DNA of 22,159 nucleotides from JBAZOJ01 sp041648755 (GCA_041648755.1 JBAZOJ010000031.1:1-22159); one strand, 5' to 3'. Numbered from the stretch's first letter, positions 6,146-15,190 are shown. Notes: generated from the letters alone by a model not told the origin. Numbers and translations: made by a program.

Positions 6146-9100
6146 ATGCGCATCCTCCGTCGGTATAGTGCGGCACTGTTGCTCTTGACCATATTGCTCC
6201 TGTCAGGCTGTACAACCGCCGAGATTGGGGCTGTTCGCTCAATATCTCCCTCTCCGGATGGTTGGGTAGCCGTCGTTCACGCTGTCGGCACCCAGTTACT
6301 GCTGCGTTGCAGCGATCCCGCGGGAACTGTCCGGGCCAGATGGGTTGCCGGTCCAGCGGCAGTCTGGCACAAGGGAAGCCTGCTTTGCGAGATATTCTTC
6401 GAGGGAAGAAGAACTCTGGCGGTATTCAATCCCGGAGACCTCGATAATCCTCTGTACGTCTCCGGCAAAACCACTTGCGGCGTCTTCCCGGGTACACCTC
6501 CTTCCTTCATTGCGGTGCTGAACAACAAGCGCATTGCGTTCGAGTTGCCGTTCGACGATCCGAAATCCCCGCGCGAACAGGAAATTGCCGGTGCGCCGAC
6601 CGATGTGCTTTCCATTGCATCGGTTGAGGGTGGAGTGAGACTGTTCGTTACCGAGGAAGGCGGAGTGCCGACAGAAGCCGCGATTGATCGCACCTTTGAC
6701 CATATCGGTCTCGGCCGTCCAATAAGCAGTTTCTACATGATTGACGCGCAGAGCGACGGAGAAGTCGGGGGTTCCAATGTGTCGGCAGGGCTCTGGCTGC
6801 GGGCAGAGGGCTGCGAGCCCGTAAGGCTGCTGTCCGAACTCGAATGGGGACCTCGCTCCAGTGTGATTCCGGAAGGTCTGGGAGAGTACTTCTGCGTGGA
6901 AGGGGCGAGAACCCGGAATTTCTTCCGCTTGCGATTCTCGGCAAGCGGCGAGGGCGACAAGCGCAAATTGAAGGCCTCAGCCTCTTCTGTTGATCCGCCG
7001 GAGCTTGACACAATCGGTGTATTCCCTCTTGGGAGAGGATTCGGTCTTGTCGGTAAGACGGGCGTTTCCCGTTGGGAGTGCAAGGGGAAACCGGAATCAT
7101 ATTTTAGAGCCTATCCGTTTCGATTTGGTCCGGTTGCCGCACAGATGGGGGAGACGACCTTTGCTTCATTATGTGCTGCGGACAGGCCAGCGCGTCTGGC
7201 AGTCTCCTTCTCCGCAGGAAAGATGGGACTGCTCGTCTTGGACCGGTTGTCGATATCGGAATGGCGCGGATACTCGAATTCTATGCGTGTCTTCTCGATG
7301 GAGATGTCAATCCCGGACACTCAGGTTCCCGTGGACGTGAGTGGACTCACCAAAGCTGAGCCGGTGGAGTTTCTCTCCCCGACCGGCTGTATGCCTGCTG
7401 CTGAATACGCCTTGGCAAAGGGTGAGGTCGAGAAGGCTATTTCGATGTACTCGCAATTTCAAGACAAGTATCCGCTCAGACTCGCGGAGTTGTCCCTTTT
7501 TGAAAGCGAAGACCGGGATGAGGGCGTGAAGTGGCTCGCAAAAGTCTCAGACGCTGAGAGCAGAAAGCGCGTGGATCTCTACCTGGACGTTCTTTCCGAA
7601 CGCAGAAGCGCCTTGCGTGAGTCATACTTCCGAGCATTTAAGGCAGCGCGGAAAGGCGACTTCGATTCGCTTCTTGACGAAACTGCATATTTCCGGAAAG
7701 CCGGGAAAGAACTGTACGATCCACTCCTTTTCTCCAGTGCCATTGACTATGCGCAGTATATCGGGGACAAAAAGGGCGCCCGGCAACTCATCGACCGAAC
7801 GATCGAGATTGCCTTGGACAGCAGATTTGCCAGGGAAGCAAAACTGCTTGCAGGCAGGGCTCTGATCGAACTTGGGGATTGTGAGCGAGGAAGCTCTCTG
7901 CTGATGGAAGTATGCACTACTCCGGATAACCCGGACCTGGTCCAATGCAGCGTCCTTGTCAACGGAGCTCTGGAAACAGGGAAGGGGCTTGAAGCAGCTC
8001 GCACGGCGCTGGATTTCAGTCTGAAGATGAACAGGCCGGTCGAGGATGCGATCAGGGACCGCATTCGACGGATGGTTATTGCGGCGTTTCTACAACGCGA
8101 TTCGGCTGTGGCCCTCGGCGATGCGAACGTGCTTTCCTGGGGCGCATACGAAGACTCGGCTACTGCTCTTGAGGCAGGGATTTGGAGCGTTTTGAGCGCG
8201 GACTGCTTCTCCCGGGTCGATGGGAACCAGGTTCTGAAGCGATTTTGCGCCAATCCCAGAATTTGCCTGCGAGCCGTGGTTCCCGACATAGCAAGATGTG
8301 CGTTCAGAAATGCTGTTGTGGCTTTGCCTGACGATGCTTATGGTCCCGAAGGCAAATTGCCGGATGAATTTCGCGCCCGAGTCGCACTTATTGCTGAACT
8401 GCCTGAATTGGCCGCGAGCCTTCCCACCGATGCCATTGCTTTTCTGGCCGGTGGCGAATACGACGACGCCAGATTACTGGACTTCCTGAGTCAAAGGCAG
8501 CCATTGGCCTTGTGGGAAGACATGCGCGTGTTTGTTGCGATTCTTGCTTCTGCAGATGAGAGGCTGAGTGACAAGATCGCAGGCCGATCCATACCACTGG
8601 ACTTGCCTCTTCCTTTCCTGGGTTCTCCGCAGGTGATTTCCGTGCAGCACAGCATGAGTGGCCTGAGTGAATTGCTTCGCAAGGAACGACGGTTGTCCGC
8701 ACTTGTCGTCCACATGATTCTTGACCCTCGATTGGACTCTTCCATCATGGGGCTTTACTCTGTTTCGGGCAAGGCAATTTCCAATGCTTTGGGGGAGCGC
8801 TGGAAATGGAAACCTGCCGTGTACCCGCCATCTTCCGAGTCCGGGGTCTTTGCCGCGGCAGTATGGTCTCCATCCGTGCGGACACTTTTCACCTTGCTGC
8901 AGAGCTATCCGGAGGCCACATGGAGTGCTCCTTTCTGGCGCGCGATAAGGATCTTGGAGACCATTCGGGGTCAGCCCGCATCAGTGTTGGATGTTTCGTC
9001 AGGAATCAGCGCAGGAGAACCCTCCGTGGCGGCCGCAATTCTCGATGCACGATGTTTCTGTCTTCTGGCGTTGGGAAAAAGCGCGGAACTTCGGCTTGAG

Positions 9101-9496
9101 TGCGCCAGACTCCTTGCAACGAAATCCTCAACGGAGTTTTCCCGCGGCTCGGTGTTTGCCCAGGCATTGGCCGATCTTGCACAGGCCGATGCCCGCGCGC
9201 AGGATGAGGCAGCCTGGCGGTTGGAATGGCTCAAGAGGGGAGGGCTGGCGCTTCTACCGGAGGAGAAGGTGCTGGTATTCCTCAGCACCAGGCAGGACCT
9301 CGTCGAGCAGTGGGCGACGGAGTCGACCGATGAAGTTGCTATGTTTGTGCTATCGCTGCCCAAAGGTACAGCTTCGGCGCTTCTGGAGGCCTGTGGAAAG
9401 GCCAGGGGGGCGGTTGAGAAGGCGATTATGGAGATCCAGCCACCGGCGCCTCCAGAGGATGCACAAGACAAGGAGGCTCCGCCAAACGGGGAGTAG
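6146..9496 (+). CDS. Very large lipoprotein with a beta-rich N-terminal half and TPR-like helical half
   Basis: This 1116-residue protein has no recognised family. The ATG at 6146 follows AGGAG (6136-6140) at five bases; an in-frame TTG at 6131 has no comparable site. Residues 1-22 are a lipoprotein signal ending in L19-S20-G21-C22, so the mature protein is a lipid-anchored envelope protein; Thr follows the Cys, which does not suggest inner-membrane retention. Residues 25-400 look like repeated beta strands (for example ISPSPDGWVAVVHAVGTQLL), possibly a propeller. From about residue 415 it becomes helical with TPR-like pairs (YALAKGEVEKAISMYSQF, AREAKLLAGRALIELGD). The last 30 residues are Pro/Glu/Asp-rich. 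It lies 41 bases after guaB and is convergent with the next gene, with only 21 bases between the stop codons and no visible terminator. I infer a scaffold role in the envelope. Confidence 0.85.
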   Translation: MRILRRYSAALLLLTILLLSGCTTAEIGAVRSISPSPDGWVAVVHAVGTQLLLRCSDPAGTVRARWVAGPAAVWHKGSLLCEIFFEGRRTLAVFNPGDLDNPLYVSGKTTCGVFPGTPPSFIAVLNNKRIAFELPFDDPKSPREQEIAGAPTDVLSIASVEGGVRLFVTEEGGVPTEAAIDRTFDHIGLGRPISSFYMIDAQSDGEVGGSNVSAGLWLRAEGCEPVRLLSELEWGPRSSVIPEGLGEYFCVEGARTRNFFRLRFSASGEGDKRKLKASASSVDPPELDTIGVFPLGRGFGLVGKTGVSRWECKGKPESYFRAYPFRFGPVAAQMGETTFASLCAADRPARLAVSFSAGKMGLLVLDRLSISEWRGYSNSMRVFSMEMSIPDTQVPVDVSGLTKAEPVEFLSPTGCMPAAEYALAKGEVEKAISMYSQFQDKYPLRLAELSLFESEDRDEGVKWLAKVSDAESRKRVDLYLDVLSERRSALRESYFRAFKAARKGDFDSLLDETAYFRKAGKELYDPLLFSSAIDYAQYIGDKKGARQLIDRTIEIALDSRFAREAKLLAGRALIELGDCERGSSLLMEVCTTPDNPDLVQCSVLVNGALETGKGLEAARTALDFSLKMNRPVEDAIRDRIRRMVIAAFLQRDSAVALGDANVLSWGAYEDSATALEAGIWSVLSADCFSRVDGNQVLKRFCANPRICLRAVVPDIARCAFRNAVVALPDDAYGPEGKLPDEFRARVALIAELPELAASLPTDAIAFLAGGEYDDARLLDFLSQRQPLALWEDMRVFVAILASADERLSDKIAGRSIPLDLPLPFLGSPQVISVQHSMSGLSELLRKERRLSALVVHMILDPRLDSSIMGLYSVSGKAISNALGERWKWKPAVYPPSSESGVFAAAVWSPSVRTLFTLLQSYPEATWSAPFWRAIRILETIRGQPASVLDVSSGISAGEPSVAAAILDARCFCLLALGKSAELRLECARLLATKSSTEFSRGSVFAQALADLAQADARAQDEAAWRLEWLKRGGLALLPEEKVLVFLSTRQDLVEQWATESTDEVAMFVLSLPKGTASALLEACGKARGAVEKAIMEIQPPAPPEDAQDKEAPPNGE

Positions 9497-9517
9497 GAAT
9501 GCGTGCGGAGGTGCGGG

Positions 9518-12100
9518 TTAGTACAGGAGATAGGATCTGAGCTTGAAGAACTGGGGAAGAGACTCGTTTGCCCACTCGCGGATCAGTTGTCCGTCAAGTT
9601 TCGTGTGATCCATGCCGCTCGAATAGATGATCTTGAGGAAAAGGTCGATGCCCTCGGGGTCTCCAAGGACGAACCGGGCGACGGCTGAGTATTTCCGGCA
9701 GCGGGCATCTGAATCGCCGCCCATCATTATCAAGGTCTGCATAACTCGCGCATTATTGACTCCCGATAGTGCGAGTCCCTGAACGATCGCCGCCCTGTTG
9801 GCCGCACTGTTTTCCTTGTGGGAATCGAGTATGTCCGCAAGGCCGAACGCCGCAGCATCATCATTCAGCAGACCGGCTGCAACTGCAGCATAGGCGCGCG
9901 TTTCCGTCTTGGAGTTGTCGCTGATTATGGCGGATAGTTCCTGCCAGTAGGCTTTATTTCGGGAGAATCCCAAGGCAAGGCAAGCGGCCTGTCTTACGGA
10001 TGCCAGGGGGGAATTGAGAAGAGGGATGACAGTATCCAGGTATTCGTCCTTGCCTGCCAGCCCCAGGGAAATAGATGCGAAAGCAGTAAAATTGGAGTCA
10101 TCGGACGATTCGATCTCCTTCTTCAGGGCAAGCATGTATGCTCTGCCAGCTCCAAGTCGGCTCATTGCCAGGGCGGCGCAGCCGCGGAGGTAGTTGCCGT
10201 CAGCCGAGCGCGCCAGTTTTCGATCTGTTACGAGCTTATACAGCGCTGGGACGCCTGCCGGGTCTGAAAGTAGTGCCAGGGCAAAGCACCCACTCACTCG
10301 GAGATCAACCGAATTGGTGTCGCGGGATATTATGTCCACCAGGGCCTCGAGTACTCCGGGGGCACGAATCAGGCCGAGGGCAAAGGCGGCTGCGCTCCGC
10401 ACTGCGCTGCTCTTGTCTTTCTCGAGAACAGCAAGAAGCGGGTCTCTGTAAGGAAGCCCTCTGAGAAGTGTAATGGCCACGGCCACGGATACGGGGGATT
10501 CAGGATGTCCCTTTTCTCCGCTCAGTCGGGATTTCAGGTAGGGAACGGACTGGTCGTTGTAGAGCATGCCGATCGCAATGTTGCCGAGAGCATACAATAC
10601 TGGTGAATTAGGAAGATCCGCTGTGATCCTCGCCAGTGAAATGGATGCGCGCCTCATTTCACTGCCGCCCTGGAGCATTCCCATCGCGAGCAAGGCAGCC
10701 TGACGAACAAGAAAAGAGTTGGATGACGGGATCCCGCCCTCGATAAAGCTGAAGCGTCCGCTGATGAACGTCTTCGCGGCCAGCAAAATCAGCGCCGAGG
10801 AGCCGATGTCGCTTACACTGGGAAGGATTTCCGACTCTGGTTCGCCAGAGGGCTTCACAGGTTGCGATAGGCCGGAGGTGAAGCTGTTGAGAAGATTCTC
10901 AAACTCAATGATTTTGCCGTCGCGCGGGTCGATCAGCATCGCCGAATTGAGGACGTCATAGAGGTTCGACACGGCGGGAATAGCCCTGATATCCTCCGGT
11001 GGGACGGATTTGAGTCTTCCGGAAAGTGCGAGGCCGACAAGAACTGCGGCCTGCACCTCAGGTGTCGCGTCGCCGATCATCGATCGCAGTATCTGGAATG
11101 ATGTATCGGTTCCGAGATGTCCGAGAGCCCACGCAAAATGTATGCGAAGGAGCGGAACGTTCTCATGATAGACACTGTAACGGATTGTATCCTCGATATC
11201 GAGGAGTTCCCCGGTATAACGCTCGCGCGGGTAGGTTGCCGCCTGTCGCCTGCCCATCTCGGCAAGAGCCCAGACGCAAGCCAGGCGCACAGAAGGATAC
11301 TGGCCATACTCGTGCAGGTAGTGCTTGATAATTCTCGGGCCGGCTTCCTCCGAGAGCATTCCGAACGCAAGTGCAAGATTGCCGCGTACGCGTGCGTCGC
11401 GGTCGTCGAGAGTGGCAAAGAGCTCTGGCATGGCGCGAGGAGCGGCCAGAAAGGCGATCCCTCCAAGGTAAGCGGATCGGAGGTAGGGGTTTGTATTACG
11501 TGGTCCGCGTGTGTAATCCTCGATGAGGCGGTCTGTGAACTGGATCCCACCGAGTTTGCCTATAGCAGTGGCGCAAGCCGCGCGCAGGAAGGGGTCCTCA
11601 TCGTCAAGGCACAATCCCAGTTCTGGCAAGGCCTCTTGCTTCTCCATCTCGCCAAGGGCCATCGCGGCGAATGCTCGCATGTCCGACATTTTCATGCCTG
11701 CCGGAATCTTTACGCCGCCAAGAACGGATTTCCCGCGAAGTACCTCGTAAAGGGGCTTCAATGCCTGGAGTCCCATCTCTCGCAATTCGCTGATCGCTTG
11801 GGCGCGCACGACTTCAGCCAATTCGCCTCGGTATCCAACCATTATCAGCAGTTTGGCGATCTCACCAATTTCCGGTGAGCGGCCACTGTAACGGGGAATG
11901 TGAGGTAGCAGCAAATAGCCTGACTGATCGTTCCACCATGCGGTAAAATTGCGCGCAGCCGTCTCCATTTCAGCATAGCCCTGGCTGTCGCCGGGGGACA
12001 TGCTTGGGGTGGGAGAGGGGTCTGCGTCTTCCCCCCACAATGCGCTGGTGGAGACTGAAAGGAACAGAACGAGGAGTATGGCTCGCTGGATTTTGCCCAT
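9518..12100 (-). CDS. Exported HEAT-repeat protein
   Basis: This 860-residue protein starts with a signal peptide (MGKIQRAILLVLFLSVSTSA, probable cut after ALWG) and a short Pro/Ser/Asp-rich stretch. It is then built almost entirely of HEAT repeats, from about residue 90 to 840. Clear units include RAACATAIGKLGG, RGNLALAFGMLSEE, AAAFALGLIRAPGVLEALVDI, FALALLSDPAGVPALYKLV and RQAACLALGFSRNKAYWQEL. Such solenoids bind proteins or peptides; there is no catalytic motif. The start has no Shine-Dalgarno site, but a TTATAG box lies eight bases before the ATG and TATAAT lies at 12120-12125 (minus strand), so the message may be leaderless or nearly so. It is the only minus-strand gene in the window, transcribed divergently from another exported helical protein and convergent with the large lipoprotein. 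Confidence 0.9.
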   Translation of the reverse strand: MGKIQRAILLVLFLSVSTSALWGEDADPSPTPSMSPGDSQGYAEMETAARNFTAWWNDQSGYLLLPHIPRYSGRSPEIGEIAKLLIMVGYRGELAEVVRAQAISELREMGLQALKPLYEVLRGKSVLGGVKIPAGMKMSDMRAFAAMALGEMEKQEALPELGLCLDDEDPFLRAACATAIGKLGGIQFTDRLIEDYTRGPRNTNPYLRSAYLGGIAFLAAPRAMPELFATLDDRDARVRGNLALAFGMLSEEAGPRIIKHYLHEYGQYPSVRLACVWALAEMGRRQAATYPRERYTGELLDIEDTIRYSVYHENVPLLRIHFAWALGHLGTDTSFQILRSMIGDATPEVQAAVLVGLALSGRLKSVPPEDIRAIPAVSNLYDVLNSAMLIDPRDGKIIEFENLLNSFTSGLSQPVKPSGEPESEILPSVSDIGSSALILLAAKTFISGRFSFIEGGIPSSNSFLVRQAALLAMGMLQGGSEMRRASISLARITADLPNSPVLYALGNIAIGMLYNDQSVPYLKSRLSGEKGHPESPVSVAVAITLLRGLPYRDPLLAVLEKDKSSAVRSAAAFALGLIRAPGVLEALVDIISRDTNSVDLRVSGCFALALLSDPAGVPALYKLVTDRKLARSADGNYLRGCAALAMSRLGAGRAYMLALKKEIESSDDSNFTAFASISLGLAGKDEYLDTVIPLLNSPLASVRQAACLALGFSRNKAYWQELSAIISDNSKTETRAYAAVAAGLLNDDAAAFGLADILDSHKENSAANRAAIVQGLALSGVNNARVMQTLIMMGGDSDARCRKYSAVARFVLGDPEGIDLFLKIIYSSGMDHTKLDGQLIREWANESLPQFFKLRSYLLY

Positions 12101-12107
12101 ACAGATG

Positions 12108-12131
12108 CTATAACGACATATTATACTGTCG
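12108..12131. promoter_or_regulatory. Compact bidirectional promoter with overlapping -10 boxes and inverted CGACA/TGTCG arms
   Basis: The 42-base gap between two divergent exported-protein genes holds a plus-strand TATACT (12122-12127) and a minus-strand TATAAT (12125 down to 12120), which overlap by four bases. They sit within an inverted repeat, CGACA (12114-12118) and TGTCG (12127-12131), separated by eight bases. A second minus-strand box, TTATAG (12113 to 12108), could yield a leaderless transcript. Symmetric -10 sequences that fire both ways are a known type of bacterial promoter; joint control of the two genes is inferred. Confidence 0.6.
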
Positions 12132-12142
12132 GTTACAGGAAA

Positions 12143-14434
12143 ATGGTACAGAAGTTATCTCTGATTCTTCGTCGTGACTGGCACCGAGTGTGTGCGACCG
12201 CTTCTCTTTCCCTGGTCATCCTTGCCCTCTGCCTGGCAAGCCACTCTTTCGGGGATGAGGGCAATTCTACCCCTGTGGAAAAATTTGTTGCGCACGTGAC
12301 ATCCGTCCTGAAGGCCGACTTGGAATCCGGCGACACCGAGAGAGCCCTTCTTGCCCTGGACTACTGCGGCATTGCCAAGGCTGCGCCGATCCGGGATCTT
12401 GTCGTTGGGGCTCTTAAGACTCCCGCATTGTTCGACAAAGCCTCTTTGCTCATCTTGAAATCTCCTGACGAGTATCGAGGGCTGTCGTCCGCAATTCAGG
12501 CCGCCGCGGAGAAGGTCGGAGATCTTCGCTTGATGTCGCAGTTCGGCGACGATGCTAACAGCGCTCAGTTGCTGAAGTGGCTTTCCAGCGCGGACGGTGG
12601 AGACCGGGATACATGTCTGGAGAATCTTGTCAGGCCAGGCCTTTGCAGTAAGCTTGTCGGGCTCGCGGAATTTTACATGGGCAACTCAAGTGCAGAGCGC
12701 ACGAAAGATCTGGCGCAACTGGTCCTTGCCCTGAACGGGCGAAAAATGCCGCAGGAAGTGGCGAAGTTGTTCGTATCTCCGCCTCTCAGAGGAGAAACGG
12801 CTTTCAGGAACGTTGCCTCTTTCTGTCGGGCCAACAGATGCGTGGAGTTGGAGACGGCCTTAAGGCAGGCTCTGGAAAGAAATGACACAGCGTCGCGATG
12901 GAGACAACTTTCAGCGTCAATCCTCACGGAATGGCGGCTGCCTCTGGTCGGTGCTTCCGCCCTGATTGAATCGATCGGGGAGATTTCTCCCGAGTTGGAT
13001 ACTATGCTTGCGTCTGCCCAAATCCAGCAATGGCCAACTCCGGCCTTGCTCTCGACCTTCTTCGAGGGGGCGCTCAAGTCTGCAAACAAGGACGGGGCGA
13101 TATTCCCTCACGCGTTCTTTGCCCGTTGCTGTGTCGAGTGCCCGCAGTTGACATCGCTGATGGAGGAGATGGACTTCGCAGGAGTGTCGGAGGAGATCTG
13201 CGCGAGACTTGCAGCGGCCGTTGGGTATGTTGGTGGAAAGGGAAGGAAATTCAACACCGGTAGCGGTTTGCCGGACGCCTTCTGGCGTGCACTTGTGCCA
13301 GCATTGTCGGGAAATGCGGCAAACGAGAGCGAGTTTGCGTATTACGCGACACTCGCTCTGAAGACAGAAACAGTCTCGCTATCCACGGTGGAATTGTACA
13401 GAAAGGCCTTGCAGTTCTGGCCATCCTCGGCAGCGAAATTCGATGAACAGATCAACGAATGGTGCGCTCTGCAGGAAATGAGCATCATACCACCAGTGAA
13501 ATGGGTATTGGAGAAAGCTCAGGCAAGCGGCTCTGATATCTCCTTACCTGCACTCAGGCTTTTTGCGGCGACAGGTGATGAATGGGCACGCTCCGTTGCT
13601 TCCGCGGCCAAGGTGTCCATCCAGACTTTGTTTGGGTGTCGACCGTCTGCAGTCACATTGACGGGCAACGGTGAAAAGAATGACGAAATCCGCCGGATGC
13701 TGTACGGAATTGCGGAAAAGGGTACCCTCTGCGGACCTCTGGTTCGTCGAGAGGACGCGTTCGAATTGTATGAAGTCGCCGGGCCATTTCTTTCTGCCCC
13801 TGGCGTGGATCTCATTTCAACCCGGAGCGGGTACTTGCTCTGGCAGAGCTACCCGGGCGGGAAAGGCAGGATTATCGAGAGATTTCCCATGCGCAGATAT
13901 GTTCCGATCCGGCTTCAGGCCGAGGGAAAATCGGTCTGGCTGACAGTTGAATCCCGGTCGAAGCCTGGCAAGGATTTCAGCAAAGTCCGTGAAGGCGAGT
14001 GGTGTAAGTCCATCAGTATGGCTGGTGCTGAATTTCTTGACGAAGATGGTGACGGCCTGTCTATTCGGGCCGAACACAGGCTCGGCACGGATCCGCTGAA
14101 TGCTGATTCTGATGGAGACGGTCTGTTGGATGGCGAAGATCCGTGCCCCCTTGTGGCGCGGGGCGCGTTGTTTGCCCCTTTTGTGATCGCTGTCTCAATC
14201 CAGTTCGGCCTCCGCTTCCCAGACGCCTTGTTGCCCGGCGGAAGCCCGGTGTACAGGCTGCACTCTCCTCCTTTGCTCACTGCAATTCCCTACGGAGTGA
14301 TCTCATATGAGAAAAGTGGTACCCGACTTCCGAGCTTTGAAGAGACCCCGGGCGGAGGGTTGCGCTTCGTCGTTACCCGCCTGGGAGCGAGAATCTTGAT
14401 GGAAGTCGACTCGCAAGGCATTCCGAAAAGGTAG
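12143..14434 (+). CDS. Exported helical-repeat protein with a C-terminal calcium-binding (thrombospondin type 3-like) repeat
   Basis: This 763-residue protein has an N-terminal signal with a long positive region and hydrophobic core (VCATASLSLVILALCLASHS), probably cut near SFG. Residues about 45-540 look like alpha-helical repeats without a clear consensus. Residues 540-625 form a beta-rich segment. D633-E-D-G-D637-G-L and D655-S-D-G-D659-G-L-L-D663-G are DxDGDG loops of the thrombospondin type 3/calcium-binding kind, joined by a GTDPLNADSDGDG spacer typical of bacterial surface proteins. Such repeats usually sit before a terminus or linker, but here about 95 more residues follow, beginning with a hydrophobic stretch (ALFAPFVIAVSIQFGLRFP). 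AGGA (12137-12140) lies only two bases before the ATG; no better start is visible. It shares a bidirectional promoter with the HEAT protein and is followed 44 bases later by a lipoprotein gene. Function unknown. Confidence 0.85.
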   Translation: MVQKLSLILRRDWHRVCATASLSLVILALCLASHSFGDEGNSTPVEKFVAHVTSVLKADLESGDTERALLALDYCGIAKAAPIRDLVVGALKTPALFDKASLLILKSPDEYRGLSSAIQAAAEKVGDLRLMSQFGDDANSAQLLKWLSSADGGDRDTCLENLVRPGLCSKLVGLAEFYMGNSSAERTKDLAQLVLALNGRKMPQEVAKLFVSPPLRGETAFRNVASFCRANRCVELETALRQALERNDTASRWRQLSASILTEWRLPLVGASALIESIGEISPELDTMLASAQIQQWPTPALLSTFFEGALKSANKDGAIFPHAFFARCCVECPQLTSLMEEMDFAGVSEEICARLAAAVGYVGGKGRKFNTGSGLPDAFWRALVPALSGNAANESEFAYYATLALKTETVSLSTVELYRKALQFWPSSAAKFDEQINEWCALQEMSIIPPVKWVLEKAQASGSDISLPALRLFAATGDEWARSVASAAKVSIQTLFGCRPSAVTLTGNGEKNDEIRRMLYGIAEKGTLCGPLVRREDAFELYEVAGPFLSAPGVDLISTRSGYLLWQSYPGGKGRIIERFPMRRYVPIRLQAEGKSVWLTVESRSKPGKDFSKVREGEWCKSISMAGAEFLDEDGDGLSIRAEHRLGTDPLNADSDGDGLLDGEDPCPLVARGALFAPFVIAVSIQFGLRFPDALLPGGSPVYRLHSPPLLTAIPYGVISYEKSGTRLPSFEETPGGGLRFVVTRLGARILMEVDSQGIPKR

Positions 14435-14478
14435 CAGTCCGATGACAACGCAATATCCTATATGAAGGAGGGACGACC

Positions 14479-15024
14479 ATGTTGCGACCCTTGGCGCTTG
14501 CGATGTTCATGATGATGCTGATCATGCCCGGATGCCAACCTGGGAGCGGAGAGAATCCCGACAGGAAGCCTGACTTCAAGTACTCGGGCGACGCTCCGCG
14601 TGACGTAAGCCTCAAGGCGTACGAAAGGCTCATTATTGGCCGCTTTGAGATGTTCCCCGGGCTCAACGAACCCGGGCTCTCCTTGAGTTTCCCGGAGCGA
14701 ATCTACAACAAGATCAATTTCCTGTACCCGGATGCTTTCTCTGATGTCAGGCTTGGGGATTACGACAAGCCGGGAGTTCTTGTTAAGGGCACGATAGTTG
14801 AGTACAACCCGGTAGGAAGATTCAAACGGCTGATTCCATCAGGGCGAGGCAGTGCCTTGTTCGGAGTCGAGATCGTCTTGTTCGACAATCTGTCGAACAG
14901 AGCCATTACAAGTTTCTCGATCCGCCGAACGTTCGCCGCCCCGGATCGCTCGATGGGCGATATTCTGGATGAGACCGCTTGCGAAGTAGCCGACTTTCTC
15001 GCCTATTGCCGCACGGCCAATTGA
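14479..15024 (+). CDS. Small lipoprotein resembling DUF4410
   Basis: This 181-residue protein begins with a lipoprotein signal ending at G18-C19 (MLIMPGC). AAGGAGG (14465-14471), seven bases before the ATG, is the strongest ribosome-binding site in the window. The core VLVKGTIVEYNPVGRFKRLI, then GRGSALFGVEIVLFDN, matches the pattern I know from the DUF4410 family: a G-rich strand, an Arg-rich turn and a FD/D-containing strand, found in many Gram-negative lipoproteins of unknown role. The start is 44 bases after the preceding gene, so the two may be cotranscribed. No membrane segment other than the signal is present. The lipoprotein call is firm; the family call is by motif only. Confidence 0.75.
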   Translation: MLRPLALAMFMMMLIMPGCQPGSGENPDRKPDFKYSGDAPRDVSLKAYERLIIGRFEMFPGLNEPGLSLSFPERIYNKINFLYPDAFSDVRLGDYDKPGVLVKGTIVEYNPVGRFKRLIPSGRGSALFGVEIVLFDNLSNRAITSFSIRRTFAAPDRSMGDILDETACEVADFLAYCRTAN

Positions 15025-15111
15025 TCGGGCAGTCAGTTATTGGGGAGTATGTTCGTCAGTTCCTGACCCTTGCTGTCGTGCCCGGCAAAGCGCGAAATGC
15101 ATAACTATCTG

Positions 15112-15120
15112 TGATATAAG
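15112..15120 (+). promoter_or_regulatory. Extended -10 promoter for the redox cluster
   Basis: TGATATAAG is a TGn extended -10 element followed by TATAAG (15115-15120), a five of six match. Extended -10 promoters do not need a -35 box, and none is seen. A start near 15127 would give a leader of about 64 bases that holds two hairpins. The rest of the 166-base gap (15025-15111) shows nothing clear apart from a loose pair, CGGGCA (15026-15031) and TGCCCG (15079-15084). Confidence 0.55.
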
Positions 15121-15129
15121 ATGTTAGGA

Positions 15130-15178
15130 CGACGCCTGTGGCGTCGCCGAATGGCACGCTTGTTGCGTCAGTCGCAAC
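15130..15178 (+). promoter_or_regulatory. Two tandem hairpins in the ccdA leader
   Basis: First stem: CGACGCC (15130-15136), loop TGT, GGCGTCG (15140-15146), perfect over 7 bp. Second stem: GTTGCG (15162-15167), loop TCAGT, CGCAAC (15173-15178), 6 bp. The second ends one base before the GAGGTG ribosome-binding site (15179-15184). Neither is followed by a T tract, so they are not intrinsic terminators. They may protect the message or modulate access to the ribosome site. Confidence 0.5.
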
Positions 15179-15190
15179 GAGGTGCAAGAG

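Noticed and set aside
9503..9688. Small plus-strand frame of 61 codons between the convergent genes
   Set aside because: It mostly overlaps the end of the HEAT gene antisense, with no ribosome site.
11117..11878. Plus-strand open frame of 253 codons
   Set aside because: It is antisense to the HEAT gene, whose repeat pattern is unmistakable; no ribosome site or motif supports it.
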